A stretch of 64,000 nucleotides of DNA from Nitrobacteraceae bacterium AZCC 2146 (lineage in GTDB: Bacteria > Pseudomonadota > Alphaproteobacteria > Rhizobiales > Xanthobacteraceae): positions 2,976,001 to 3,040,000 of the forward strand of contig JBAGRP010000001.1 of NCBI GenBank assembly GCA_036924855.1. Direction: 5' to 3'. Positions within the stretch are counted from its first letter, which is position 1; every line of letters begins with the position of its first letter. The notes under the pieces are model-generated. The model worked only from the letters and a program-made list of their open reading frames with translations, was not told the DNA's origin and made no database searches. Below are positions 53,377 to 62,289 of this stretch, piece after piece. The position numbers and the translations under genes were made by a program.

Positions 53377-53814
53377 TCACACGAAGGCGGCGAGCTGCGG
53401 CGTCAGATCGACAAGCAGCTCTTCGCTCTCGGTGAGCAAGGGCTCGATCCTGTCATGAATCACATCCCGAATCGTACACCACAACAGAACGATCCGTGCG
53501 ACAACCCACCACCGCGTGGCGCGCAGCGCACTTCTGGCATGCAGCGCGAGCAGCGGCAGGCTGCGATGCTCGAACAGCAGCCGGCCTGCGCCATCCTCCA
53601 GAATGTAGCGCCCGCCGATCCGCGACACGCATAATTCACAGGCCTGTTCCGGCCCCGGACCCAGCAGATACAGCTGCGCATCGCCGTTTTCGGTCAGGCC
53701 GGTGTCCCAGTCGCGGCCGTTACGAGCCACGTTGAGCGTGCCGGCGATGATGTTCAGCTCAGCCTCGCTCCACGCGCCCTGGATCTGTTTGCGCTCGAAT
53801 GCGATCACGTTCAT
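53377..53814 (-). CDS. Hypothetical protein coupled to an XRE regulator
   Basis: A 145-residue protein from MNVIAFERKQIQGAWSEAELNII, whose ATG overlaps the regulator stop (ATGA). The N-terminal two-thirds is strand-rich (AQLYLLGPGPEQACELCVSRIGGRYILEDG); WWVVARIVLLWCTI may be a membrane-associated segment. It is common in rhizobia as the second gene after this XRE type, without a known role. A toxin-like or sensor role is conceivable, but no motif shows it. Confidence 0.7.
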   Translation of the reverse strand: MNVIAFERKQIQGAWSEAELNIIAGTLNVARNGRDWDTGLTENGDAQLYLLGPGPEQACELCVSRIGGRYILEDGAGRLLFEHRSLPLLALHARSALRATRWWVVARIVLLWCTIRDVIHDRIEPLLTESEELLVDLTPQLAAFV

Positions 53815-54140
53815 TTTGACGCTCCGAAAAGCAGCCGGTGCAATTCCGGCTCGTAATAGACCAGCAAATGTTTGGCGAAGGCCGCCGGATCAAGCCCGAG
53901 CTGGGTTGCCCAGGCTTCCATGGTCTCGGTCGGCACCCGGCTGAAGCCGTTCTCAACCTGCGAAATGAACGTGTAATATTTGAGACCGAGTTTGGCGGCG
54001 AGATCGACCTGCGACAGGCCGGCATCCGCCCGCCGCTGCTTCAGCCAATCTCCCGCCTGTTTTCGCAATAACCGGGCTTCCGGCACGGCCTTGCCTTGCC
54101 GGCTTTCGGCAAAAATCTCTTGATTTTTTTCTAGTTTCAT
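53811..54140 (-). CDS. XRE-family helix-turn-helix regulator
   Basis: A 109-residue protein from MKLEKNQEIFAESRQGK. The HTH domain is WLKQRRADAGLSQVDLAAKLGLKYYTFISQVENGFSRVPTETMEAWATQLG, a complete XRE fold. The C-terminal tail (FAKHLLVYYEPELHRLLFG) resembles regulators paired with a partner protein. It heads a two-gene operon, with A+T-rich DNA just upstream that includes poly-T tracts on the plus strand. Confidence 0.88.
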   Translation of the reverse strand: MKLEKNQEIFAESRQGKAVPEARLLRKQAGDWLKQRRADAGLSQVDLAAKLGLKYYTFISQVENGFSRVPTETMEAWATQLGLDPAAFAKHLLVYYEPELHRLLFGASK

Positions 54141-54237
54141 GATTACGAAACTATCCAATACGAATTAATCAACCCGACGACTTTGCATAGCACGGATTCC
54201 GGGCTGGGTGAACGCCGTCGGGCACGGCGAGACGACC

Positions 54238-54579
54238 ATGGCGTTCACGGACCGCAGCCATATTGCTCGCAAGCATCCGCGCCCAAGCCCCGGCCGGATC
54301 AGGGAGTTGTTTGCTGCGATCCTGCTGGTGGCGCTAACCGCGGCGCTCGCGCTGCGCGCCGTTCTCTCACTGGACGCACTGGCGCCCGCGGTCGCGACGC
54401 TGCTGTTCGCGCTTGCCGCAGCAACGGCCGGGATTGCGCTGCTGTGCCGGCGCGACCGGCTGCGCATGACGTGGTTCGACATCGCCGGCGTGCTGACCTT
54501 TGTCGGCGTCGCCATCAGTATCCTGATCGAGCCGGACCAGATGGTCAGGCTGATCACGCTCTCGGAGCAACCTGACTAA
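54238..54579 (+). CDS. Small membrane protein with three to four helices
   Basis: A 113-residue protein from MAFTDRSHIARKHPRPSPG, preceded by GGCGAGACGACC. Hydrophobic segments are LFAAILLVALTAALALRAVL, AVATLLFALAAATAGIALLC and FDIAGVLTFVGVAISILI. The soluble ends are basic and then acidic. No family is recognised; it is followed by a hairpin and the TerC gene. Confidence 0.7.
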   Translation: MAFTDRSHIARKHPRPSPGRIRELFAAILLVALTAALALRAVLSLDALAPAVATLLFALAAATAGIALLCRRDRLRMTWFDIAGVLTFVGVAISILIEPDQMVRLITLSEQPD

Positions 54580-54593
54580 CGGATCGAACTTCC

Positions 54594-54614
54594 CGCGGGT
54601 TTGAGCCCGCGTTT
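54594..54614 (+). terminator. Weak intrinsic terminator
   Basis: CGCGGG-tttgag-CCCGCG followed by TTT, 15 bases after the small membrane protein gene. The run of T is short. Confidence 0.5.
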
Positions 54615-54698
54615 CTCAAGCAAGCACGTCCAGGCCCGGGCCCCTCTGGCAGTTCAAGCGAACTGTGATGTCGGACTGGACGTTCAACGGAGTGGCCC

Positions 54699-55352
54699 GT
54701 GATCGAACTACTTTCCCCGCAAGCCCTGACTGCTTTTTTCCAGGTCGTGATGATCGACCTCGTTCTCGCCGGCGACAACGCGATCGTCATCGGCCTCGCC
54801 GCCGCCGGCCTGCCCAAGGAACAGCGCGGCAAGGCAATCCTGATCGGCATCATCGCCGCCACCATCCTGCGGATCGGCTTCGCCAGCGTCACAGTGCAAC
54901 TGCTGCAGATCATCGGCCTGCTGCTGGCCGGCGGCGTGCTGTTGCTGTGGGTGTGCTGGAAGATGTGGCGCGAACTGCGCGTCCCGCCCGAGCACGATCT
55001 CGATGCGCTGGAAAACCAGCTCAACGCCGACGGGTCGCCGGCCGGTCCGCGCAAGACGCTCGGCCAGGCGATCTGGCAGATCACCGTCGCCGACGTGTCG
55101 ATGTCGCTGGACAATGTGCTCGCCGTCGCCGGCGCCGCGCGCGAACATCCGATGATCCTGATCTTCGGCCTCGCGCTCTCCATCGCGCTGATGGGCCTTG
55201 CCGCGAGCTTCATCGCGCGGCTGCTGCAGAAGCACCGCTGGATCGCCTATGTCGGCCTCGCCATCATCCTCTATGTGGCGTTCGACATGTGCTACCGCGG
55301 CGCCCGCGAGGTGTGGCCGTATGCGACGGCCCACCTCGCCTCACTGTTATGA
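54699..55352 (+). CDS. TerC family integral membrane protein
   Basis: A 217-residue protein with a GTG start (MIELLSPQALTAFFQVVMIDLVLAGDNAIVIGLAAAGLP), preceded by GGAG. The diagnostic acids in LAGDNAIVIG and SLDNVLAVAGAA and about seven helices match the YjbE/TerC family. Members move metal ions, notably Mn2+, across the membrane in concert with secreted metalloproteins. I looked for a yybP-ykoY Mn riboswitch upstream and did not see one. Confidence 0.9.
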   Translation: MIELLSPQALTAFFQVVMIDLVLAGDNAIVIGLAAAGLPKEQRGKAILIGIIAATILRIGFASVTVQLLQIIGLLLAGGVLLLWVCWKMWRELRVPPEHDLDALENQLNADGSPAGPRKTLGQAIWQITVADVSMSLDNVLAVAGAAREHPMILIFGLALSIALMGLAASFIARLLQKHRWIAYVGLAIILYVAFDMCYRGAREVWPYATAHLASLL

Positions 55353-55415
55353 AAGCATTAACGCTTTCGTCGCCATGGTGGCCCAAATCGGGACAATCCC
55401 GCTCTGGAGCTTGCT

Positions 55416-56918
55416 ATGGTCGAACAAATCCTCGTCGCGGATGACGATGCGGTGCAGCGCCGTTTGGTCGAGAACATGGTGCAGCGCTGCGGCTACGAAG
55501 CCATCGTGGTCGACTCCGGCGACGCCGCCATTGCCCGGCTGACCGATCCGGACGTGCCGGCGATCGACGCCTTGGTGCTCGATCTGGTGATGCCCGGTCT
55601 CGACGGCATGGGCGTGCTGACCAAGATCCGTGACGCCGGGCTCAGTATTCCCGTGATCGTGCAGACCGCCCATGGCGGCATCGACAATGTGGTGTCGGCG
55701 ATGCGCGCCGGCGCCCATGATTTCGTGGTCAAGCCGGTCGGCGTCGAGCGCCTGCAGGTGTCGTTGCGCAACGCGCTCAATGCCAGCGCGCTGAAGGGCG
55801 AATTGCAGCGCATCAAGCATAGCCGCGAAGGCAAGCTGACTTTCGCCGACATCGTCACCCGCAGTGCGGCGATGGACAACGTGCTGCGCACCGCGCGCAA
55901 GGCTGCGACTTCGACGATTCCCGTGCTGATCGAAGGCGAATCCGGCGTCGGCAAGGAATTGATCGCGCGCGCCATCCACGGCTCCGGCGAGCGCAGCAGC
56001 AAGCCGTTCGTTGCCGTCAATTGCGGCGCGATCCCCGACAATCTCGTGGAGTCGATCCTGTTCGGCCACGAGAAGGGCTCGTTCACCGGCGCCACCGAAC
56101 GGCATCTCGGCAAGTTCGTCGAAGCCTCCGGCGGCACGCTGTTTCTCGACGAGGTCAGCGAATTGCCGCTGACCGCGCAGGTCAAATTGCTCCGCGCGCT
56201 GCAGGAAGGTTCGGTCGAAGCCGTCGGCGGCCGCAAACCTGTGAAGGTCGATGTCCGCATCGTCTCGGCGACCAATCGCAAACTGCTCGACCGGGTCAAG
56301 GAAGGCCACTTCCGCGAGGACCTGTTCTATCGCCTGCATGTGCTGCCGCTGACGATCCCGCCGCTGCGCGCCCGGCGCGAGGATATCCCGCATCTGCTGC
56401 GGCATTTCCTGGCGCGGTTCTGTGCCGAGGAAAACCGCCCGATCACCGGCATATCAGGCGAGGCGATGACGCTGCTGGCGCAACTCGATTGGCCCGGCAA
56501 CATCCGCCAGCTCGAAAACGCGATTTATCGCGCGGTGGTGATGAGCGAAGGCGACCAGCTCGGGCTCGCGGACTTTCCGCAGGCTGCAGCCCAGGCTTCG
56601 GCCGCCGCCGGTCCTTCCGGCGAGCCGCTGCTGATGGAGCCAGCGTTCCATTCTGCGCCCGCCATCGTGCCGGCGATCGAGCTCCCGGCGGTCCCGTTCT
56701 TCGCGGCCGGCACTCTGGCCATGCTCACACATGGCGGCGACGTCAGGCCGCTGGAAGAGATGGAAGCCGAGATCATCCGCTTCGCGATCGCGCATTATCG
56801 CGGCCAGATGTCCGAAGTGGCGCGCCGCCTGAAGATCGGACGCTCGACGCTGTATCGCAAGCTCGACGAAGCCGCCGAGAAGGACTCAGCGACCTTAGAA
56901 TCTGAACAAACAGACTAA
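55416..56918 (+). CDS. Sigma-54-dependent response regulator (NtrC family)
   Basis: A 500-residue three-domain activator. Receiver: ILVADDDAVQRRLVENM (acid pocket), phospho-acceptor in ALVLDLVMPGLDGMG, Thr/Ala in VIVQTAHGG and Lys in FVVKPV. AAA+: Walker A GESGVGKELIARAIHG, sigma-54 contact GSFTGA (a serine variant of GAFTGA), Walker B GGTLFLDEVSELPL and the sensor RVSATNRKL. C-terminal Fis-type HTH: MSEVARRLKIGRSTLYRKLDE. No partner kinase is adjacent, so it is an orphan regulator in this window. It activates sigma-54 promoters for unknown targets. Confidence 0.94.
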   Translation: MVEQILVADDDAVQRRLVENMVQRCGYEAIVVDSGDAAIARLTDPDVPAIDALVLDLVMPGLDGMGVLTKIRDAGLSIPVIVQTAHGGIDNVVSAMRAGAHDFVVKPVGVERLQVSLRNALNASALKGELQRIKHSREGKLTFADIVTRSAAMDNVLRTARKAATSTIPVLIEGESGVGKELIARAIHGSGERSSKPFVAVNCGAIPDNLVESILFGHEKGSFTGATERHLGKFVEASGGTLFLDEVSELPLTAQVKLLRALQEGSVEAVGGRKPVKVDVRIVSATNRKLLDRVKEGHFREDLFYRLHVLPLTIPPLRARREDIPHLLRHFLARFCAEENRPITGISGEAMTLLAQLDWPGNIRQLENAIYRAVVMSEGDQLGLADFPQAAAQASAAAGPSGEPLLMEPAFHSAPAIVPAIELPAVPFFAAGTLAMLTHGGDVRPLEEMEAEIIRFAIAHYRGQMSEVARRLKIGRSTLYRKLDEAAEKDSATLESEQTD

Positions 56919-57233
56919 CGCGCTCACGCACTGCGCGATCGAACAGGTCGTTGCCATCCAAGGGAACTTTGAACCGTTGCGGCGCGGTGACACACTAACT
57001 GAAAAGCGCGTGTGAAAACCGCGGAATACATTGCAAATGGGGTATGTTGCGGTCAGTTTGTCGTGAGGCACCTCGTCGGGCGCTAGCCGCTCGTACAAGG
57101 CGTGTGTATCGTCTGCGTATGATGCGTATGAATCGCGACGTGCAGACTGACAACGCGGGCGCTTCAGCCGAAGTTGTGATGTGAGACAGGGAACTGTTCC
57201 ATGCCGGAGCAGTTTCATCCAAGAGGTGCGAGA
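56919..57233. promoter_or_regulatory. Intergenic region upstream of the L,D-transpeptidase
   Basis: About 315 bases with no gene. It should hold the L,D-transpeptidase promoter. A+T-rich segments occur near 57010-57060. No sigma-54 (GG-N10-GC) element or operator could be fixed with confidence. Confidence 0.35.
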
Positions 57234-59327
57234 ATGCGTGACTACTTGAATCGCCGCTCCGGATTTGACCGCGTGCTGATGGCCGTGGCCGCAACTTTCC
57301 TGACGGTCTCCGCCGGCGCAGCTTTCGCCCAGCCCTCTTCCTCCCCCCGCGACAGCGTCTCGGAACTGGCAATCGACGCCGCGGTGCCGCGCCCCGAACC
57401 CGCCAATGTGCCGCCGCCGACCGCCAGCGACTTCAAAATCGACACCACCGCCTCTGTGCCCGCCGATGCGGCGAAGGCCACCGAAAAGACGGTAGAGAGC
57501 AAACCGGCAGATGCGCCCGTCAAGAAGGACGAGACCGCGACCGCCCCCGTGCCGGCCGCTGAACCTGCCAAGGAGCAGGCCAAGGAAACAACCAAGGAAA
57601 TCGCCAAGCCGGCGACCACCGTCGCCTCCGCCGATCAGCCGGTCGCCGACAAGCTCCGCGAGATGCTCGGTGCGAAATCGTCGCGCTATTTCGACCGCAA
57701 GGGCGAGCGCGCCGCGGTCGAGAAATTCTACACCGGCCGCGACTACGCGCCGCTGTGGACGCAGGGCGGCACCCCGACCACCGCCGCCAAGGGCGTGATG
57801 ACGCGCCTGAAGGACGCCGGCACCGACGGTCTCAACGCTGCCGATTATCCGGTGCCCGATTTTGCCGCCGCGACCTCCCCGGACGCGCTGGCCGAAGCCG
57901 AACTGAAGCTGACCGCGAGCATGCTGGACTACGCCCGCCAGGCGCAGAGCGGCCGGATGCACTGGTCGCAGATCTCAGGCGATATCGCCTTCCCCGAGCA
58001 TCCGATCGATCCGAACGAAGTGCTGGTCAACGTCTCGACCGCAAGAAACACCTCCATCGCGCTCGACAGCTACAATCCGCCCCACAAGGCGTATCAGGAA
58101 CTGAAGAAGAAGCTCGCCGAACTGCGCGGCGAAACCGGCCTGCCGGTGCAGCCGATCGGCGAAGGCCCGGCGCTGAAATTCGTCAAGTCGAAGAAGAACC
58201 CGGTCGTCATGGAAGACCCGCGCGTGCCGCTGCTGCGCGCCCGGCTCAATGTCGAAAATCCCGACGACACCAAATACGATGCCGCCGTCGCCGAGGCCGT
58301 CCGCAAATTCCAGGCCAGCAACGAGCTGAAGGTCAGCGGCGTGCTGGATGACGCCACCGTGCGCGCAATGAATTCGCCGAAGCGCGATCGCCAGATCGAC
58401 ACCGTGATCGTCAACATGGAGCGCTGGCGCTGGCTGCCGCGCCAGCTTGGCGCCGCATCGATCGGCAACGCCTATGTGATCCTGAACATCCCCGACTACA
58501 CGCTGAAGGTGATGCACAACGACGCGCAGGTCTGGACCACGCGCGTGGTCACCGGCAAGCCGGGCCAGCACGCCACGCCGCTGATGACCGAGACCATGAA
58601 GTACATCACGGTCAACCCGACCTGGAACGTGCCGCCCTCGATCATCTACAATGAATACCTGCCCGCTCTGCAGCAGGACCCCACCGTGCTGCAGCGCATG
58701 GGCCTCAAGCTCACGCGCAACCCCGACGGCAGCATCCACATTGCGCAGCCGCCCGGCGAAGCCAATGCGCTCGGCCGCATCCGCTTCAACTTCCCGAACA
58801 AGTTCCTGGTCTATCAGCACGACACCCCGGACAAGAACCTGTTCGCCCGCGACGAGCGCGCCTTCAGCCATGGCTGCATGCGCGTGCAGAATCCGGATCA
58901 GTACGCCGCGACGCTGCTCAACCTCACCATGCCCGGCGAGCGCTACACCCCGGAAAAGATCCGCGGCATGTACGGCCACAGCGAAATCGACCTGAAATTC
59001 CCGACGCCGATCCCGGTCAACATCACCTACCAGACCGCCTTCGTGGATGACGCCGGCAAGCTGCAGCTGCGCAAGGACGTCTACGGCCGTGACGCGCAGA
59101 TGCTGGCGATCCTGCGCAACACCAAGGGCAAGGACCTCGAAAGCGTGGTGGCGCATTCGCAGCCGAGCTATTCCCGCCCCCGCGCCGACATCCCGCAGGG
59201 CGTCGCCTTTAACGACAACGGCCCCGGCTTCAGCAGCGGCCCGTCCTTCTTCGAGCGTCTGTTCGGCGGCCCGACCCCGCCGCCCGCCGCGCCGGGCCTG
59301 AGGCCGCGCCGAACCGTGACCCGCTAA
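57234..59327 (+). CDS. L,D-transpeptidase, YcbB/LdtD-like
   Basis: From MRDYLNRRSGFDRVLM (ATG 57234, with AGAGGT upstream) the protein has 697 residues. Residues 1-33 are a signal peptide cleaved near AAFA-QPS. A long Pro/Ala/Lys-rich linker is followed by YFDRKGERAAVEKFYTGRDYAPLW, a peptidoglycan-binding unit (RARLNVENPDDTKYDAAVAEAVRKFQ), and the YkuD catalytic domain with the active-site motif SHGCMRVQN (Cys nucleophile) and RWRWLPRQLG. YcbB-type enzymes form 3-3 crosslinks in peptidoglycan. The neighbouring DUF882 gene also looks cell-wall directed. A strong terminator follows. Confidence 0.93.
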   Translation: MRDYLNRRSGFDRVLMAVAATFLTVSAGAAFAQPSSSPRDSVSELAIDAAVPRPEPANVPPPTASDFKIDTTASVPADAAKATEKTVESKPADAPVKKDETATAPVPAAEPAKEQAKETTKEIAKPATTVASADQPVADKLREMLGAKSSRYFDRKGERAAVEKFYTGRDYAPLWTQGGTPTTAAKGVMTRLKDAGTDGLNAADYPVPDFAAATSPDALAEAELKLTASMLDYARQAQSGRMHWSQISGDIAFPEHPIDPNEVLVNVSTARNTSIALDSYNPPHKAYQELKKKLAELRGETGLPVQPIGEGPALKFVKSKKNPVVMEDPRVPLLRARLNVENPDDTKYDAAVAEAVRKFQASNELKVSGVLDDATVRAMNSPKRDRQIDTVIVNMERWRWLPRQLGAASIGNAYVILNIPDYTLKVMHNDAQVWTTRVVTGKPGQHATPLMTETMKYITVNPTWNVPPSIIYNEYLPALQQDPTVLQRMGLKLTRNPDGSIHIAQPPGEANALGRIRFNFPNKFLVYQHDTPDKNLFARDERAFSHGCMRVQNPDQYAATLLNLTMPGERYTPEKIRGMYGHSEIDLKFPTPIPVNITYQTAFVDDAGKLQLRKDVYGRDAQMLAILRNTKGKDLESVVAHSQPSYSRPRADIPQGVAFNDNGPGFSSGPSFFERLFGGPTPPPAAPGLRPRRTVTR

Positions 59328-59366
59328 GCAGCGGCCTCCGGCGAACCTGAATTACCCAGATCTATC

Positions 59367-59397
59367 AAGGGCTTCATCCTCGGATGGAGCCCTTTTT
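59367..59397 (+). terminator. Intrinsic terminator of the L,D-transpeptidase gene
   Basis: AAGGGCTTCATCC pairs with GGATGGAGCCCTT (one G-T) around a two-base centre and is followed by TTTTT. Confidence 0.92.
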
Positions 59398-59410
59398 CGC
59401 GGACCCCGGC

Positions 59411-59426
59411 GTTAACCTAGGTTAAC
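59411..59426. promoter_or_regulatory. Perfect TTAA palindrome upstream of the DUF882 gene
   Basis: GTTAACCTAGGTTAAC is a perfect 16-base palindrome with two TTAA words six bases apart, in a region with further TTAA words (near 59480, 59533, 59548). CtrA sites are TTAA-N7-TTAA, so the spacing is one short; other regulators are possible. Confidence 0.5.
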
Positions 59427-59594
59427 CATCCTCCATCTGCATTTCGGCAGAGGGCTATTTTTCGCCATACTCGGTGGGTTAAGTTTAATGACCGGCTTGA
59501 ACAACCGGCGGGGGATAGGACGTAAATCTCCATTAACCGTCGTGTCTTAAGACTGCGTTCACTCTCTTTCGCCGCATGGGGTAGCGGGAGAGTT

Positions 59595-61247
59595 TTGCGA
59601 CTGACTTGGGTGGGCTCATACGTGCTGGCTGGTTTCGCACGCCGTTTCAAAACGCTGCCCTCGCGCGCCGGCTTCCATGCCGGAGTGACGTCGCTGTTGC
59701 TGATGGCAGGCGCGAGCACGGTTCACGATGCGACGGCGCTGGGCGACAGCCGGACCCTCTCCTTCCACCACACCCATTCCGGCGAAGACCTCACCGTCAC
59801 GTTCAAGCGCAACGGCCGCTACGACGATGAGGCGATGAAGCAGATCAACCACTTCCTCCGCGACTGGCGCAGCCAGGACCAGGCCACCATGGACCGTCGC
59901 CTGTTCGACATCCTCTGGGAAGTCTACCGCGACGTCGACGGCAAACAGCCCATCCAGATTATCTCCGCCTACCGCTCCCCCGCCACCAACGCCATGCTCC
60001 GCCGCCGCTCCTCCGGCGTCGCACGCGCCAGCCAGCACATGCTCGGCCACGCCATGGACTTCTTCATCCCGGGAGTTCCGCTCGAGCAGATCCGCTTCGC
60101 CGGGCTTCGCCTGCAGCGTGGCGGCGTCGGCTTCTACCCGACCTCGGGCTCGCCCTTCGTCCATCTCGACACCGGCAGCATCCGGCACTGGCCGCGCATG
60201 ACCCATGACCAGCTGGCCCGCGTCTTCCCCGATGGCCGCACCGTGCATGTACCGTCCGACGGCAATCCACTGCCCGGCTATCAGCTGGCGATGGCTGACA
60301 TCGAGAAGCGCGGCGATAGCGACGATGCCGCTCTGGCCAGGAGCAAGCCCGGCCTGTTCACCTCGCTGTTCAGGAGCAAGTCCAGCGACGACGAGGATGA
60401 GGGTGCGGCTCCCGCGATCGCTCCGTCCAGGCCTTCTGCTGTTGGCTTGATGGCCGCGGCGATGCCGGCGAAATCTGCCGATCCGATCCCGATGCCGCGC
60501 GCCAAGCCGGCACGGGCCACCGCGGGCTTCCAGGTGGCTTCGGCCGACGTGCAGTCGCTGCCGCGGGCCGCGTCGGAGGCCAATCCGCCGCGGCCGCCCG
60601 CCGCCATTCCCGACGAGGTGGCCAATTCGAAGCCGCAGACCCCGGCTGACATCATCAACGCCCGCGGATTCTGGGGCGATACGCCGGCAACGCCGAAGCA
60701 GGCCGAACCCCAACTGGTCGCCGCCATCAGCGCCCGCCAGGCCCTCGCCAACGCCGCTGATCCGCAGCCCACCGCCAGCATTTCCGCCTTCCAGCAGGCG
60801 CTCGCCTACGCGCCGCCGGCCTCGCCGGTCGATCGCACCAATGTCGTCGCCGCCAGCGCGCCGATCCCGCGCAGCGCGCGTTCGGCTTCGGTGGCCCGCA
60901 ATCCGATGGCGGTCAACAATATCACCACCGTGGTTGCCAAGGGGTCGCAGGGACAGGGCCGAGTGGTCTCGATCTCGACCCGCCTCGCCGCTGCGGCCGT
61001 GCCGGACAACAATGTCTGGCTGCGTGCAATGATCCTGGCGCCGAGCGCCAGCACCTCGATGTCCGCAACGGTCATGGGCGACAGCGACCTTACTGTGCTG
61101 CGCGCCCAGTTCGCCAAGCCGCAGGCGGTGGTGGCGATGAGCTTCTCGGACGATCCGCAGCTCGGTCTGGTCTGCGAACAGTTCACGGGATCGGTGGTTG
61201 CGACGCTGACGACGACGCCGTTCGTGCGCACGGCCGCGCTGCGCTGA
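59595..61247 (+). CDS. DUF882 / M15-like peptidase, cell-wall protein
   Basis: A 550-residue protein with a TTG start (GGGAG seven bases upstream) and a signal-like helix (FHAGVTSLLLMAGAS). The DUF882 domain spans about 50-215: SFHHTHSGEDLTVTFKRNGRYD, ISAYRSPATNAMLRRRSSGVARASQHMLGHAMDFFIPG (His and Asp of the M15-like metal site) and SGSPFVHLDTGSIRHWP. The remainder is a long low-complexity Pro/Ala/Ser region ending in a conserved terminal segment (LVCEQFTGSVVATLTTTPFVR). Related proteins are murein carboxy- or endopeptidases. It stands alone after a palindrome-containing region and may act with the L,D-transpeptidase just upstream. Confidence 0.88.
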   Translation: MRLTWVGSYVLAGFARRFKTLPSRAGFHAGVTSLLLMAGASTVHDATALGDSRTLSFHHTHSGEDLTVTFKRNGRYDDEAMKQINHFLRDWRSQDQATMDRRLFDILWEVYRDVDGKQPIQIISAYRSPATNAMLRRRSSGVARASQHMLGHAMDFFIPGVPLEQIRFAGLRLQRGGVGFYPTSGSPFVHLDTGSIRHWPRMTHDQLARVFPDGRTVHVPSDGNPLPGYQLAMADIEKRGDSDDAALARSKPGLFTSLFRSKSSDDEDEGAAPAIAPSRPSAVGLMAAAMPAKSADPIPMPRAKPARATAGFQVASADVQSLPRAASEANPPRPPAAIPDEVANSKPQTPADIINARGFWGDTPATPKQAEPQLVAAISARQALANAADPQPTASISAFQQALAYAPPASPVDRTNVVAASAPIPRSARSASVARNPMAVNNITTVVAKGSQGQGRVVSISTRLAAAAVPDNNVWLRAMILAPSASTSMSATVMGDSDLTVLRAQFAKPQAVVAMSFSDDPQLGLVCEQFTGSVVATLTTTPFVRTAALR

Positions 61248-61368
61248 GCGCAGGCAATCCTAAATTTTCAGGGCATCAACGTTCGTCAATCCGAGCCTGC
61301 GCCAACAGGCGCATCCCGGAACGACGAATGTTGAACTTAGGGTTCGACGAAGCCGGTCGGTTACGGCC

Positions 61369-61644
61369 TCACAGCATCCCCAGTGCCTGCAGATAGGTAT
61401 CCAGGATGGTTTCCTGCTCGGCGCGCTCGTTGGCGTCCTGCTTGCGCATGCGGATGATGGTGCGCAGCGCCTTGACGTCGTAGCCGTTGCCTTTGGCTTC
61501 GCCGTAGACGTCCTTGATATCGTCGGAAATCGTCTTCTTTTCTTCTTCCAGTCGCTCGATGCGCTCGACGATGGCCTTGAGCTGGTCCTTGGCGAAGGAA
61601 TGGGTCGCCTGATCGTCCAGAACGGACGCTGCAGAGGTGGCCAT
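61369..61644 (-). CDS. gapR: DUF2312 nucleoid protein, GapR-like
   Basis: A 91-residue coiled-coil protein from [20 protein letters not shown], with AGGAG eight bases before the ATG. The family core [57 protein letters not shown] is intact. Caulobacter GapR is a DUF2312 protein that binds overtwisted A+T-rich DNA ahead of replication forks and supports replication and chromosome segregation. That role is known for the family and inferred here. The longer upstream frame is not credible. Confidence 0.92.
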   Translation of the reverse strand: MATSAASVLDDQATHSFAKDQLKAIVERIERLEEEKKTISDDIKDVYGEAKGNGYDVKALRTIIRMRKQDANERAEQETILDTYLQALGML

Positions 61645-61818
61645 CGAATACTCCTGATAAAACTGATGCTTGAAGGTGGGAACGGAGCACGGCACGCGCG
61701 CCCGTCTTTCGAAAATGACACTCAATACCGGGACGCCCTGCGTCAAGACGCCATCGCGCTCATCCACAGCGCCCCCACAGCTTTGATCCGCATCCTCCGA
61801 AAAGGCGCGAAGCCAGCA

Positions 61819-62121
61819 TCAATGTCCGCTATGAGTCTTCTTCATGGCGTCGAGCTGCTGCGGGCTCGCTTCGGCCTGATGCAGCGATTTCCAGGTCTCG
61901 TAGGGCATGCCATACACCGCCTCGCGGCTGTCGTCCTTGCTCATGGCCACGCCCTTGGCGTCGGCCGCGTCCTTCAACCAGTTCGACAGGCAGTTGCGGC
62001 AGAAGCCGGCCAGATTCATCAGGTCGATGTTCTGCACGTCGGTGCGATTGCGCAAATGTTCAACCAGACGGCGGAAAACCGCGGCTTCCAACTCGGTCTG
62101 GGTCCTGTCGTCAATCGCCAT
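61819..62121 (-). CDS. DUF1244 family protein
   Basis: A 100-residue protein from MAIDDRTQTELEAAVFRRLVEHLR. The DUF1244 pattern includes DVQNIDLMNLAGFCRNCLSNWLKDAADAKGVAMSKDDSREAVYGMPYETWKSLHQ with a CRNC motif. These proteins are small, conserved in alpha- and gammaproteobacteria, and of unknown function; the CxxC might bind a metal. It is divergent from the DUF1036 gene and its short distance to pyk is a conserved neighbourhood. Confidence 0.92.
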   Translation of the reverse strand: MAIDDRTQTELEAAVFRRLVEHLRNRTDVQNIDLMNLAGFCRNCLSNWLKDAADAKGVAMSKDDSREAVYGMPYETWKSLHQAEASPQQLDAMKKTHSGH

Positions 62122-62289
62122 GCTCGCTCTCGCTGTTGCGCCCGGATATGGGTCTAACATGGGCGCTGTCACAGATTTTGCCACATTGCAGCGCAAACCG
62201 GGTCACGTCAGCGCAAATTAGGTTCCGCGGCCGTTGACAGTTCCGACGGGTGACGCGAAATCATCAATGAATTGATATAGCTTCGCCCG

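Noticed and set aside
54580..54698. Possible manganese (yybP-ykoY) riboswitch before the TerC gene
   Set aside because: The conserved L1/L3 bases could not be found; only a short hairpin terminator and unremarkable sequence are present.
59411..59426. CtrA binding site
   Set aside because: The two TTAA words are six rather than seven bases apart, so I report only a palindrome with possible regulation.
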